From DASYRX01 sp035253645 (GTDB taxonomy: Bacteria > Gemmatimonadota > Gemmatimonadetes > Gemmatimonadales > Gemmatimonadaceae), in NCBI GenBank assembly GCA_035253645.1, contig DATFBW010000408.1, positions 1 through 6,640 of the forward strand: a stretch of DNA of 6,640 bases, given 5' to 3'. Below, piece by piece: positions 1-6,640 of this stretch; positions within the stretch are counted from its first letter, which is position 1, and each line of letters begins with the position of its first letter. Made by a program: the position numbers and the translations under genes. Under the pieces are notes generated by a model. That model was not told where the DNA came from and did no database searches. It was given only the letters and a program-made list of their open reading frames with translations.

Positions 1-2541
1 TCCCGGGAGTACCGTCCACCCGGCGCCCAACAGAGTGAGTTGCGCGATCTCGACCACGCTGCGCCGCAGGTTGTCGAGGATTTTCCAGCGCGCCAGAAGG
101 GATAAACGGTTGGGCTCAGGACCGTCCGGCCCGGGGACGCGTGATGTCAGCCATTGCAGCAACTGCCAATCGCCACGTATCCAGCGGTGTTTGCGGCGGG
201 AAAACGTCAAATAGCTCGACGGGTAGTCGTCGTAGACGCTGATGTCGGTCGCGAGCCCGGCACGCGCGAAGTTTCCTTCGATCAGGTCATGGGAGAGCAG
301 CGTGTTTTCGGGGAAACGCCCGTGCGTTGCCTGCTCAAAGGCATCAACGTCGTATATGCCCTTACCCGTGAAGCTCCCTTCACCGTAGAGGTCCTGGTAA
401 ACATCAGAGACGGCGGTGGTGTACGGGTCCACGCCAGGATGCCCTGAATGCAGCGCCGCGAAGCGCGAGCGATGCGCACTTTCGAGGGAGACTCCGACGC
501 GCGGTTGCAGGATGCCATAACCCTGAACCACGCGCCCCTGCTGCGTGTCGTAGACGGCGCGATTCAGCGGATGTGCCAGGGCACCAACCAACGCAGGCGC
601 AGCGTCAGGCGGCAGCAGAGTATCCGCGTCGAGCGTGATCACATAACGCACGCGGCGGATTGCGTCGACATTACCGACGACGACTGAAAAAGCGTCGCGA
701 GCGCCGCCGCGCACAAATCGATTGAAGGCGGCCAGCTTCCCGCGCTTACGCTCCCATCCCATCCACACGCCTTGTCGCGGGTTCCAACGTCGGGGGCGAT
801 GGAACAGGTAGAACGCATCCTGCTCGTTAGGCGCATACCGAGCGTTCAGCGCATGCACCCCCTCCTCGGCCGCCGCAATGATCGCGGCGTCTCCGGATTC
901 CGTTTCCGTCGCGGCGTCGGTGAAATCGCTCAGCACAGCGAAGTGCAGGTGCGCTTCGCGATTCGCGAGGAACTGAACTTCCAGGTTGCTCAGCGCTTCG
1001 TGCACCCCTTCCACACTGTCAAACAGCGTCGGGATGACGACCGCGGTGCGGTACTCCTCGGGCACGCCGTGATCGCGTAAATCGAGCTTGGGAAGGACCC
1101 GCGGCGGAAGAAAGGTTGTCACCACCTGATTCACGACGTTCACCGCGACGTCGTTTGCGGGGATCAGGGCGACGAGCACGACGGCGAGCCACGCCGCTTG
1201 CGCCTCCGCTCCCACGAACCAGAGCACCGCCGCGAGCGCCGCCAGCGTGGCGCCGACGATCCCCCCAACAAATATCGCGTTAGGATGGCGCAGCACCCAG
1301 CGGTGACGCACGTCGCCTAACGTGGGCCGGTAGCCGACGCTCTTTTCGAGATCGGCCAACCCACGATCGACGAGGTAGTAGCCCACGTGTGCCCGCCGGG
1401 AATCCGTCTGGTCCCGGTCCACTGCCAAGCTCCCCGTCCGTGCCAGATCGACGGCGCGCTGGGCAACCATGTCTTCGCTGCGGCCAGTTCGCTTGGCGAT
1501 CCGCTCGACCACGTGGCGGTATGCATCGCGCGTTGCGAAGGTCATGAGCGGATAGAAACCCGCCGGATCGCTGCGAAGCACACGCTCCATGATGCTCTGG
1601 CCCTCGACGAACTTGCGCCAGTCGCGCTGGGCGATAGCGCGCAAGCTCGTTATGCTGTTCGCCATCATGAGCTTGGTGAGCGCCAGCCGCTGAGTCGCGA
1701 CCGCCGTCGCCGTGTCCGGGCTCAACCCTTCATCTGTGATCCACTGCTCCAGCCATACGAGGGGCGGGAACGCTCCAGCGCCGAGTCGCAGTTGATGCAG
1801 GAAGCGGGAGACGAAGACGGGTGTGAGTGCATGTGGAGCATCGACAAATTCCTTCAGCGCTTCGCCAAGTGGCGCCGAACCCTCCTCGTTGGCGCGCAGA
1901 ATTCGCTCGACGCATCGATCCGCTTCTTCCACTTCGTCCAGCCGCTCGACGGTACGCAGCGCCATGCGGCGCACGCTCTCGATGAGCCCCAGTCGGAGCA
2001 TCGCTGGGACAGCCCACAACTCGCCAATCGAGAGGGGTTTGATTTCTTGAAACGCGGCAAAAAAGAGGTCGACATTGTCGAGGTCGATGCGACCTTCGGT
2101 GTGCGAGATGAGCGTGATGGCGAGCTCGTATACGCGCGGATAGCCCGCGAGTGAGCCGCTCAGAAGCTCAGGCAACTCGTGGTAGTACTGGTGCGGGAGA
2201 CTCTCGTGCACCTCGCGCACATGTTCTTGGACGACGTGGAAGTTGTCCAAGAGCCATTCGGCGGCCGGCCCAACGTCGACACCGCGCGTTGCGGCTGCAG
2301 AGAGGCGTTCGTGCGCGCTGTCCAGAATTCGCCACGTTGAGTTGAGCCGCAGCAGCAGACGCGCGCGCCGGCGGCCGGCGCGACGAGTGACGACCTTCTG
2401 TGCGCGGGCAATAGCGCGAGCGCGCTCGGCCAAATGCTCCGCACCGAGCAACTCACCGCGGAGCGGCCCGGTGAGCAGATCGTCCGCCCGCTGCTTCGGG
2501 CGGCGAAATAAGCGGAGCCGGGGCGCGCGAAGACTCGTCAG
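1..2541 (-). CDS. ndvB: Cyclic beta-1,2-glucan synthase (GT84, NdvB/ChvB-like), N-terminal part, 3' end off window
   Basis: This is the N-terminal ~847 residues of a giant inner-membrane enzyme that, in characterised relatives, builds cyclic beta-1,2-glucan from UDP-glucose. The frame has no stop from 2589 to base 1. Numbered from a CTG at 2541, a basic start (LRLFRRP) leads into a family-like helical region with AAEWLLDNFHVV (~93-104) and LAGYPRVYEL (~133-142). Two membrane segments follow at ~422-444 and ~449-467. The glycosyltransferase core (~488-830) shows VVIPTLFDS, DFTDA (539-543), GWERKRGKL (595-603), the DAD metal/nucleotide-sugar motif in TLDADT (638-640), SHDLIEG (750-756) and R-x-x-RW with WIRGDWQ (783-793). 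Another hydrophobic segment begins near 830. The glucoamylase-like and GH94 phosphorylase domains expected in a protein of about 2,800 residues would lie outside the window, so the family call rests on the N-terminal half. The start is uncertain: no ATG, GTG or TTG occurs before TTG at 2451, which would cut into the conserved N-terminus. Confidence 0.86.
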   Translation of the reverse strand, partial: MTSLRAPRLRLFRRPKQRADDLLTGPLRGELLGAEHLAERARAIARAQKVVTRRAGRRRARLLLRLNSTWRILDSAHERLSAAATRGVDVGPAAEWLLDNFHVVQEHVREVHESLPHQYYHELPELLSGSLAGYPRVYELAITLISHTEGRIDLDNVDLFFAAFQEIKPLSIGELWAVPAMLRLGLIESVRRMALRTVERLDEVEEADRCVERILRANEEGSAPLGEALKEFVDAPHALTPVFVSRFLHQLRLGAGAFPPLVWLEQWITDEGLSPDTATAVATQRLALTKLMMANSITSLRAIAQRDWRKFVEGQSIMERVLRSDPAGFYPLMTFATRDAYRHVVERIAKRTGRSEDMVAQRAVDLARTGSLAVDRDQTDSRRAHVGYYLVDRGLADLEKSVGYRPTLGDVRHRWVLRHPNAIFVGGIVGATLAALAAVLWFVGAEAQAAWLAVVLVALIPANDVAVNVVNQVVTTFLPPRVLPKLDLRDHGVPEEYRTAVVIPTLFDSVEGVHEALSNLEVQFLANREAHLHFAVLSDFTDAATETESGDAAIIAAAEEGVHALNARYAPNEQDAFYLFHRPRRWNPRQGVWMGWERKRGKLAAFNRFVRGGARDAFSVVVGNVDAIRRVRYVITLDADTLLPPDAAPALVGALAHPLNRAVYDTQQGRVVQGYGILQPRVGVSLESAHRSRFAALHSGHPGVDPYTTAVSDVYQDLYGEGSFTGKGIYDVDAFEQATHGRFPENTLLSHDLIEGNFARAGLATDISVYDDYPSSYLTFSRRKHRWIRGDWQLLQWLTSRVPGPDGPEPNRLSLLARWKILDNLRRSVVEIAQLTLLGAGWTVLPG

Positions 2542-2546
2542 AGTTG

Positions 2547-2550
2547 TCCT
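2547..2550 (-). promoter_or_regulatory. Possible Shine-Dalgarno for the glucan synthase CTG start
   Basis: The minus strand reads TAGGACAACTCTG here. The AGGA lies five bases before an in-frame CTG at 2541-2539, a normal spacing. This is the only SD-like match next to a near-start codon between the upstream in-frame stop (TAG, 2592-2590) and the conserved N-terminal block, which is why CTG 2541 was chosen. It is weak evidence because four-base matches are common. Confidence 0.35.
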
Positions 2551-2591
2551 ACGGTTGCCGGGCGGTGGGAGACGAGCACGGCGCGAAAGCT

Positions 2592-2620
2592 ACAGTCGAA
2601 GCAGACGACCTGAATGTCAA
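2592..2620 (-). promoter_or_regulatory. Possible sigma70-type promoter ahead of the glucan synthase gene
   Basis: A perfect -35 hexamer TTGACA (2620-2615) is followed after exactly 17 bases by GACTGT (2597-2592). That hexamer is a poor -10 element, but it keeps the important A at position 2 and T at position 6. Transcription would start near 2585, giving a leader of about 45 bases. It lies in the only intergenic gap, directly upstream of the glucan synthase, which fits separate transcription. With no terminator seen after ppdK, read-through could add to it. Confidence 0.3.
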
Positions 2621-2653
2621 ATGCTGTTGTCGCAGCGACCTGTGAGCTCCGGG

Positions 2654-5380
2654 CTACGCTCTTGGCATATCGACCAGGCGTCGCCGTCGTACAACCGGCA
2701 TGCCTAACGGCGGCGTATCGACGCTCAGCGCTGCTTGAGCCGCCGACAATCTGGCGACCGGCACGCGATACGGCGAGCACGAGACGTAATCGAGACCGAT
2801 ACTATGGCAGAACGCGATCGATCGCGGATCGCCGCCATGCTCGCCACAAATCCCCGCCTTGAGTCCTGGCCGAGCACCGCGCCCTTGCTCGACAGCGTAG
2901 CGCACGAGCTTTCCCACACCTGCCGTATCCAGGGTCTGAAACGGGTCATCCGGCAGCAGCCCACGCTCTATGTAACCCGGGAGGAAACGGCCTGCATCAT
3001 CGCGGCTCATGCCTAACGTTGTTTGGGTGAGGTCGTTGGTTCCGAAGGAAAAGAACTCAGCCTTTGTGGCGATCTCGTCCGCGGTGAGCGCCGCCCGCGG
3101 CAGCTCGATCATCGTGCCGATCGTATAGGCTATACGCTCACCCATGGCGCCCAACACCTGATCGGCCACCGACTCCAGAATAGCGCGCTGATGGTCCAAC
3201 TCCTGTACGGTGGCGACGAGCGGCACCATGATCTCAGGACACACGTCTACGCCGCGGCGGGCGGCGCGCACGGCGGCTTCGAAGATGGCGCGTCCTTGCA
3301 TCTCCGTGATCTCCGGATACGTCACGCCTAACCGGCAGCCGCGATGTCCCAGCATGGGGTTCGTTTCGCGCAAGCCGTCCACGATATGCATCAATTCCAC
3401 TCGCGTGAGGCCTAACGTGCGCGCGAGAAGCTTGGTCTCCTCACCACCATGTGGAAGGAATTCGTGGAGCGGCGGATCCAATAGACGGATTGTAACCGGG
3501 AAGCCATTCATCGCGTCAAAGATCCCCTCGAAGTCCATCCGCTGCATCGGAAGCAGCTTGGCGAGCGCCCGGCGACGACCAGCTTCGTCGCGAGCCACGA
3601 TCATCTCGCGCATCGCGGTGATCCTGTCGCCCTCGAAGAACATGTGCTCGGTGCGACAGAGACCAATGCCTTCCGCGCCGAACGCGCGTGCGACTCGCGC
3701 ATCTTTGGGCGTATCCGCGTTCGCGCGCACCTTCAGCCGACGGGCCTCATCAGCCCAGCCTAACAAGCGCGCGAAGGACCGATAGATCGGTGCATCCTCC
3801 GATCGCATCGATCCGTTCGTGACGCGGACGACTTCGCTCGGCACCGTCGGGAGTTTTCCCTCGAAAACGCGACCGCTCGCACCGTCAACCGTGATCCACT
3901 GGCCTTCGTCGACGACCTTTCCGTTCACAGCGAACTGGCGTTTGTCGGCGTCGATGACGATGTCCCTGCATCCAACAACCGCACACTTCCCCATGCCGCG
4001 GGCAACGACAGCCGCATGACTCGTCATTCCACCGCGCGCTGTGAGCACGGCCCGCGACGCAACGATCGCCCGAAAATCGTCGGCGATTGTCTCCTCACGT
4101 ACGAGAACTACGCCTTCCCCCGCGGCTGCGAGGCGCTCGGCAACGTCAGGGTCAAAGACAGCAATCCCGCTCGCGGCTCCGGGACTGGCCGGCAACCCAG
4201 TCGCGATCGGCGACGAGCGAACGGCAGGATCGATGACTGGGTGCAGTAACTGATCGAGTTGTTGCGGATGGACGCGCGTTAGGGCCTCCTTGGGTGTGAT
4301 GAGGCCCTCGTCGACCATCGCGTGCGCGATACGCACCGCTGCAGCCGCCGAGCGTTTGCCCGTCCGAGTCTGGAGGAGAAAGAGCTTCCCGCGTTCGACT
4401 GTGAACTCGAGGTCCTGCATCTCGCGATAATGCCGTTCCAGTCGCTCCTGGACCGCGACAAGCTCGCGATAGGAATCGGGTAACCGCACCGCCATCTCAT
4501 CGATGGCCAGCGGCGTACGAATTCCGGCCACCACGTCTTCGCCCTGTGCGTTGACGAGAAATTCGCCATAGAACCGACGCTCTCCGGTGGATGGGTCTCG
4601 CGTGAACGCGACGCCAGTCCCGGAGTCGTCGCCCATGTTGCCAAAGACCATGGCGACGACATTCACGGCCGTGCCTAACGTCTCCGGGATGTTGTTGACC
4701 TTGCGATAGTCGACCGCCTTCTTGAGCGTCCACGACTTCCAGACCGCTTCGATCGCCCCCCAGAGTTGCGTCTCGGGATCATTGGGAAACGCAAGGCCGG
4801 TCGTATTGCGCACGAGCGCCTTGTATTCCTCCACGAGGATGCGCAGCGTTTCGGCGCTCAGCTCGGCGTCGGTCGCCGCGTTTGCAACGAGCCGCTTTGC
4901 GGCGAGCAGCTGCTCGAACTGCTGCGTAGGCACGCCTAACACCACGTCGCCGTACATCTGGATGAAGCGGCGGTACGAATCGTAAGCGAAGCGCACATTC
5001 CCGCTCTGGCGCGCCAACCCGTCAACGGTGATGGGATTGAGGCCGAGGTTGAGAATCGTCTCCATCATGCCGGGCATGGAGACTGGAGCGCCGCTCCGCA
5101 CCGAGACCAGGAGTGGATTGGTGGCGTCGCCGAAGCGACGGCCGGATGCCTCTTCGAGTCTCGTTAGGTACCGTCGGACTTCATCGTGCACCGAAGCGGG
5201 GTAGGCGCCGGTACGGAGGTACTCGACACACACGGAGCACGCGATCGTGAAGCCCGGCGGCACCGGCACGCCAAGGTGAGTCATCTCGGCGAGGTTCGCT
5301 CCCTTGCCGCCGAGAATTTCCTTCATGTCTTTTGTGCCGTCGGCTTGACCGTTGCCGAAGAAATACACGGTCTGCGTCAT
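2654..5380 (-). CDS. ppdK: Pyruvate, phosphate dikinase
   Basis: Cytosolic enzyme that reversibly converts pyruvate, ATP and Pi to PEP, AMP and PPi through a phosphohistidine. The 908 residues are complete and slightly longer than the roughly 870-890 usual in bacteria. The N-terminal ATP-grasp region (~1-340) carries GGKGANLAEM (24-33), VSVRSGAPVSMPGMMET (92-108), GNMGDDSGTGVAFTRDP (247-263) and LQTRTGKR (336-343). The swivelling domain (~395-510) has GGMTSHAAVVARGMGK with catalytic His455 and, two residues before it, Thr453, the position targeted by PPDK regulatory proteins in other organisms. The PEP/pyruvate barrel (~535-885) shows CRTEHMFF (575-582), RLLDPPLHEF (632-641), GHRGCRLG (678-685), GTMIELPRAA (755-764), FGTNDLTQTTLGMSRDD (779-795) and GICGEHGGDP with catalytic Cys845. 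ATG 5380 is chosen because the protein then begins MTQTVYFFG, as the family does; the frame's upstream extension lies inside purF. It starts two bases after the purF stop. An arginine-rich tail (~886-908) follows the barrel. Confidence 0.98.
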   Translation of the reverse strand: MTQTVYFFGNGQADGTKDMKEILGGKGANLAEMTHLGVPVPPGFTIACSVCVEYLRTGAYPASVHDEVRRYLTRLEEASGRRFGDATNPLLVSVRSGAPVSMPGMMETILNLGLNPITVDGLARQSGNVRFAYDSYRRFIQMYGDVVLGVPTQQFEQLLAAKRLVANAATDAELSAETLRILVEEYKALVRNTTGLAFPNDPETQLWGAIEAVWKSWTLKKAVDYRKVNNIPETLGTAVNVVAMVFGNMGDDSGTGVAFTRDPSTGERRFYGEFLVNAQGEDVVAGIRTPLAIDEMAVRLPDSYRELVAVQERLERHYREMQDLEFTVERGKLFLLQTRTGKRSAAAAVRIAHAMVDEGLITPKEALTRVHPQQLDQLLHPVIDPAVRSSPIATGLPASPGAASGIAVFDPDVAERLAAAGEGVVLVREETIADDFRAIVASRAVLTARGGMTSHAAVVARGMGKCAVVGCRDIVIDADKRQFAVNGKVVDEGQWITVDGASGRVFEGKLPTVPSEVVRVTNGSMRSEDAPIYRSFARLLGWADEARRLKVRANADTPKDARVARAFGAEGIGLCRTEHMFFEGDRITAMREMIVARDEAGRRRALAKLLPMQRMDFEGIFDAMNGFPVTIRLLDPPLHEFLPHGGEETKLLARTLGLTRVELMHIVDGLRETNPMLGHRGCRLGVTYPEITEMQGRAIFEAAVRAARRGVDVCPEIMVPLVATVQELDHQRAILESVADQVLGAMGERIAYTIGTMIELPRAALTADEIATKAEFFSFGTNDLTQTTLGMSRDDAGRFLPGYIERGLLPDDPFQTLDTAGVGKLVRYAVEQGRGARPGLKAGICGEHGGDPRSIAFCHSIGLDYVSCSPYRVPVARLSAAQAALSVDTPPLGMPVVRRRRLVDMPRA

Positions 5381-5387
5381 GCCTAAC
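5378..5387 (-). other. purF/ppdK junction: stop and start two bases apart
   Basis: The minus strand reads TGT TAG GC ATG, so the purF stop (5385-5383) and the ppdK start (5380-5378) are two bases apart. No normal Shine-Dalgarno lies at the usual distance. The nearest AGG sits only two bases before the ATG, and a weak GGGTG lies about nine bases upstream of it. Co-transcription with translational coupling is the likely arrangement. The junction also contains one copy of the recurrent GTTAGG word. Confidence 0.7.
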
Positions 5388-6640
5388 ACCCGCAGCCGAA
5401 TCGCAGCTTGTTCGGGTCGCTTGGTGGCGGCGTCGGGTACTCGCCGGAGAAGCAGGCATGGCAAAATCCGCTCGGGCCCCCAGGGACCGCATTGAGCATC
5501 CCATCGAGCGAGAGATAGCCTAGAGAATCCACACCGATCAGGCGCGCGATTTCCTCGACCGGATGATTGGCGGCGATCAATTCCTCACGACTCGGCGTGT
5601 CGATTCCGTAATAACACGGTCCGGTGATCGGGGAAGACGACACACGCATGTGGACCTCGCGCGCCCCCGCGGCCCGGATCATGGCGACGAGCCCGCGCGT
5701 CGTCGTCCCCCGCACGATGGAGTCATCGACCATTACGACGCTCTTACCGGCCAACACTTCACGCACGGCGTTGTACTTCACCTTCACCTTGTGATCGCGG
5801 CCCGCCTGCGTCGGCTGGATGAACGTCCGCCCGACGTAGTGGTTCCGGATGAGCGCGTGCTCGAGCAATAGACCCGATTCCTCGCTGTAGCCTAACGCGG
5901 CGGCGTTCGACGAATCGGGAACCGCGAAGACGAGATCGGCATCCGGGGCAGGGTGCTCGCGCGCCAGCTGCCGCCCTAACGCTCGCCGCGCGCGGTCGAC
6001 CGATCCGCCGAACACGTAGGAATCCGGACGGGCAAAATAGATGTGCTCGAAAACGCAGCGGCGGAGCTCGTGAGACACCTGTGCCTGCAGCGTGCGGACT
6101 CCTGTGCCGTTGACGGCGACGATCTCACCGGGCGCGACTTCGCGAACTAGGCGCGCACCGACGAGGTCGAACGCACATGTTTCCGATGCGAAGCAGGTTG
6201 CGCCGTTGAGCTGTCCCATAACGAGTGGCCGCCATCCGCGCGGATCGCGCGCGGCGAGGAGCGTATCGTCAATCACAACGACGATGGAATACGCGCCGTC
6301 GACACCGTTCAGCGCCTCGGCGAGCCGCGCCTCGGGCGTTTCCCCAGCTGAGCGAGCGAGGCGGTGCAGGAGCACTTCGGAGTCCATCGTTGACGCGAAG
6401 ATCGAACCCTGATCTTCGAGATCTGCACGAAGCTCGCTGGCGTTCACGAGGTTCCCATTATGCGCCACGGCGATATGACCGCCGCGCACTCGGGCGAGGA
6501 TCGGTTGGGCGTTCTCCAGCGTCGTCGATCCCGCCGTCGAGTAGCGCGTATGGCCGATCGCGAGTGCTCCCGGCAGCGACCGCAGCTCCTCTTCCTCGAT
6601 GGATTCCGACACGAGACCCATGCGCCGCACGGCGTTCGCG
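5383..6640 (-). CDS. purF: Amidophosphoribosyltransferase (PurF), 5' end off window
   Basis: Cytosolic enzyme for the first committed step of de novo purine synthesis: PRPP plus glutamine gives phosphoribosylamine, glutamate and PPi. The 418 visible residues (counted from the first whole codon, 6639) match the family closely. By comparison with remembered Bacillus PurF about 55 residues are missing, including the N-terminal nucleophile Cys. The glutaminase half shows GHTRYSTAG (29-37), AHNGNLVN (59-66), STMDSE (83-88) and ASETCAFD (151-158). The phosphoribosyltransferase half shows PDSSNAAALGY (241-251), GRTFIQP (270-276) and the PRPP loop VVMVDDSIVRGTTT (301-314). Cys195, Cys342, Cys393 and Cys396 match the four [4Fe-4S] ligands of the Bacillus-type enzyme, so an oxygen-sensitive cluster and a cleaved propeptide are likely. 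GTG at 6630 is not the start, since in-frame coding continues upstream. The protein ends in FGCGC, adding two cysteines beyond the cluster set. It is coupled to ppdK downstream. Confidence 0.97.
   Translation of the reverse strand, partial: ANAVRRMGLVSESIEEEELRSLPGALAIGHTRYSTAGSTTLENAQPILARVRGGHIAVAHNGNLVNASELRADLEDQGSIFASTMDSEVLLHRLARSAGETPEARLAEALNGVDGAYSIVVVIDDTLLAARDPRGWRPLVMGQLNGATCFASETCAFDLVGARLVREVAPGEIVAVNGTGVRTLQAQVSHELRRCVFEHIYFARPDSYVFGGSVDRARRALGRQLAREHPAPDADLVFAVPDSSNAAALGYSEESGLLLEHALIRNHYVGRTFIQPTQAGRDHKVKVKYNAVREVLAGKSVVMVDDSIVRGTTTRGLVAMIRAAGAREVHMRVSSSPITGPCYYGIDTPSREELIAANHPVEEIARLIGVDSLGYLSLDGMLNAVPGGPSGFCHACFSGEYPTPPPSDPNKLRFGCGC

Larger units (their letters stand above)
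826..5980. repeat. Dispersed short word CCTAAC/GTTAGG, 15 copies (core GCCTAACG)
   Basis: A hand scan finds CCTAAC on the plus strand starting at 1316, 2703, 3012, 3327, 3411, 3759, 4674, 4935, 5382, 5891 and 5975, and GTTAGG starting at 826, 1279, 4278 and 5163. Eleven copies extend to CCTAACG/CGTTAGG and seven to the full GCCTAACG/CGTTAGGC. At about 60% G+C a rough estimate expects about three copies of the hexamer and under one of the octamer on both strands. Copies occur in all three genes and at the purF/ppdK junction. The flanks are not conserved, so this is not a long repeat or a mobile element. Its function is unknown. Confidence 0.7.

Noticed and set aside
1387..2154. 255-codon open frame on the plus strand
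   Set aside because: It is exactly antisense to the glucan synthase N-terminal region, whose minus-strand translation is family-like throughout. GC-rich codon bias explains the long antisense frame, and its translation resembles no family I know.
2551..2653. Rho-independent terminator after ppdK
   Set aside because: Only a four-base stem (GTCG-CTG-CGAC) is visible, with no following T-run, so it is not supportable.
2538..2780. 80-codon minus-strand frame bridging the ppdK end and the intergenic gap
   Set aside because: Most of it overlaps ppdK in another frame, and it shows no recognisable protein features or SD of its own.
2813..2826. Perfect 14-bp palindrome CGCGATCGATCGCG
   Set aside because: It lies in ppdK codons for the conserved DPRSIAF segment after the catalytic Cys. 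GATCG-rich palindromes arise easily at this composition, and no second copy was noticed.
3210..3785. 191-codon open frame on the plus strand
   Set aside because: Antisense to the PPDK barrel. The Arg/Ser-rich low-information translation is typical of a shadow frame.
5381..5464. Upstream extension of ppdK to a GTG at 5464
   Set aside because: It would overlap the conserved C-terminus of purF by 27 codons, and the added residues are unlike PPDK. ATG 5380 gives the normal family N-terminus.
6628..6630. GTG at 6630 as the purF start
   Set aside because: The frame is open upstream to the window edge, and PurF needs an N-terminal catalytic Cys about 55 residues further upstream.

Overview
The window is high-GC DNA (about 60% G+C by eye) with three protein genes, all read from the minus strand, so transcription runs from high to low coordinates. 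In transcription order they are purF (5' end off the right edge), ppdK (complete), and the N-terminal part of a very large GT84-type cyclic beta-1,2-glucan synthase, ndvB/chvB-like (3' end off the left edge). Coding density is very high. The only gap is about 112 bases between ppdK and the glucan synthase, and no stretch over 300 bases lacks a gene. I see no RNA gene, mobile element, CRISPR array or clear terminator.

Region by region: bases 6640-5383 hold PurF, with the glutamine-binding motifs, the PRPP loop and four cluster-type cysteines, but without its N-terminal catalytic cysteine, which lies outside the window. Only two bases separate its TAG from the ATG of ppdK (5380-2654), which encodes a full pyruvate phosphate dikinase with the catalytic His and Cys in place. 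After a short gap with a possible sigma70-type promoter comes the glucan synthase frame. It is open for about 847 codons to the left edge but has no ATG, GTG or TTG where the family N-terminus should begin. A CTG behind a Shine-Dalgarno-like AGGA is the best visible start.

The organism looks like a free-living, high-GC Gram-negative bacterium. A GT84 glucan synthase implies an envelope with a periplasm. Gemmatimonadota or another soil phylum is my guess, but nothing in the window proves it. PurF and PPDK are housekeeping enzymes (purine entry; pyruvate/PEP interconversion), and both release pyrophosphate in their forward directions. The glucan synthase belongs to envelope or osmoadaptation biology and is probably a separate or only partly coupled unit.

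The region is otherwise ordinary. The one signal the genes do not explain is a strongly over-represented short word, CCTAAC/GTTAGG (core GCCTAACG). It occurs 15 times, about five times the rough expectation. It appears in both orientations and in two reading frames, and once across the purF stop codon, so it looks like a DNA-level motif (as HIP1 or uptake-signal words are) and not a protein motif.
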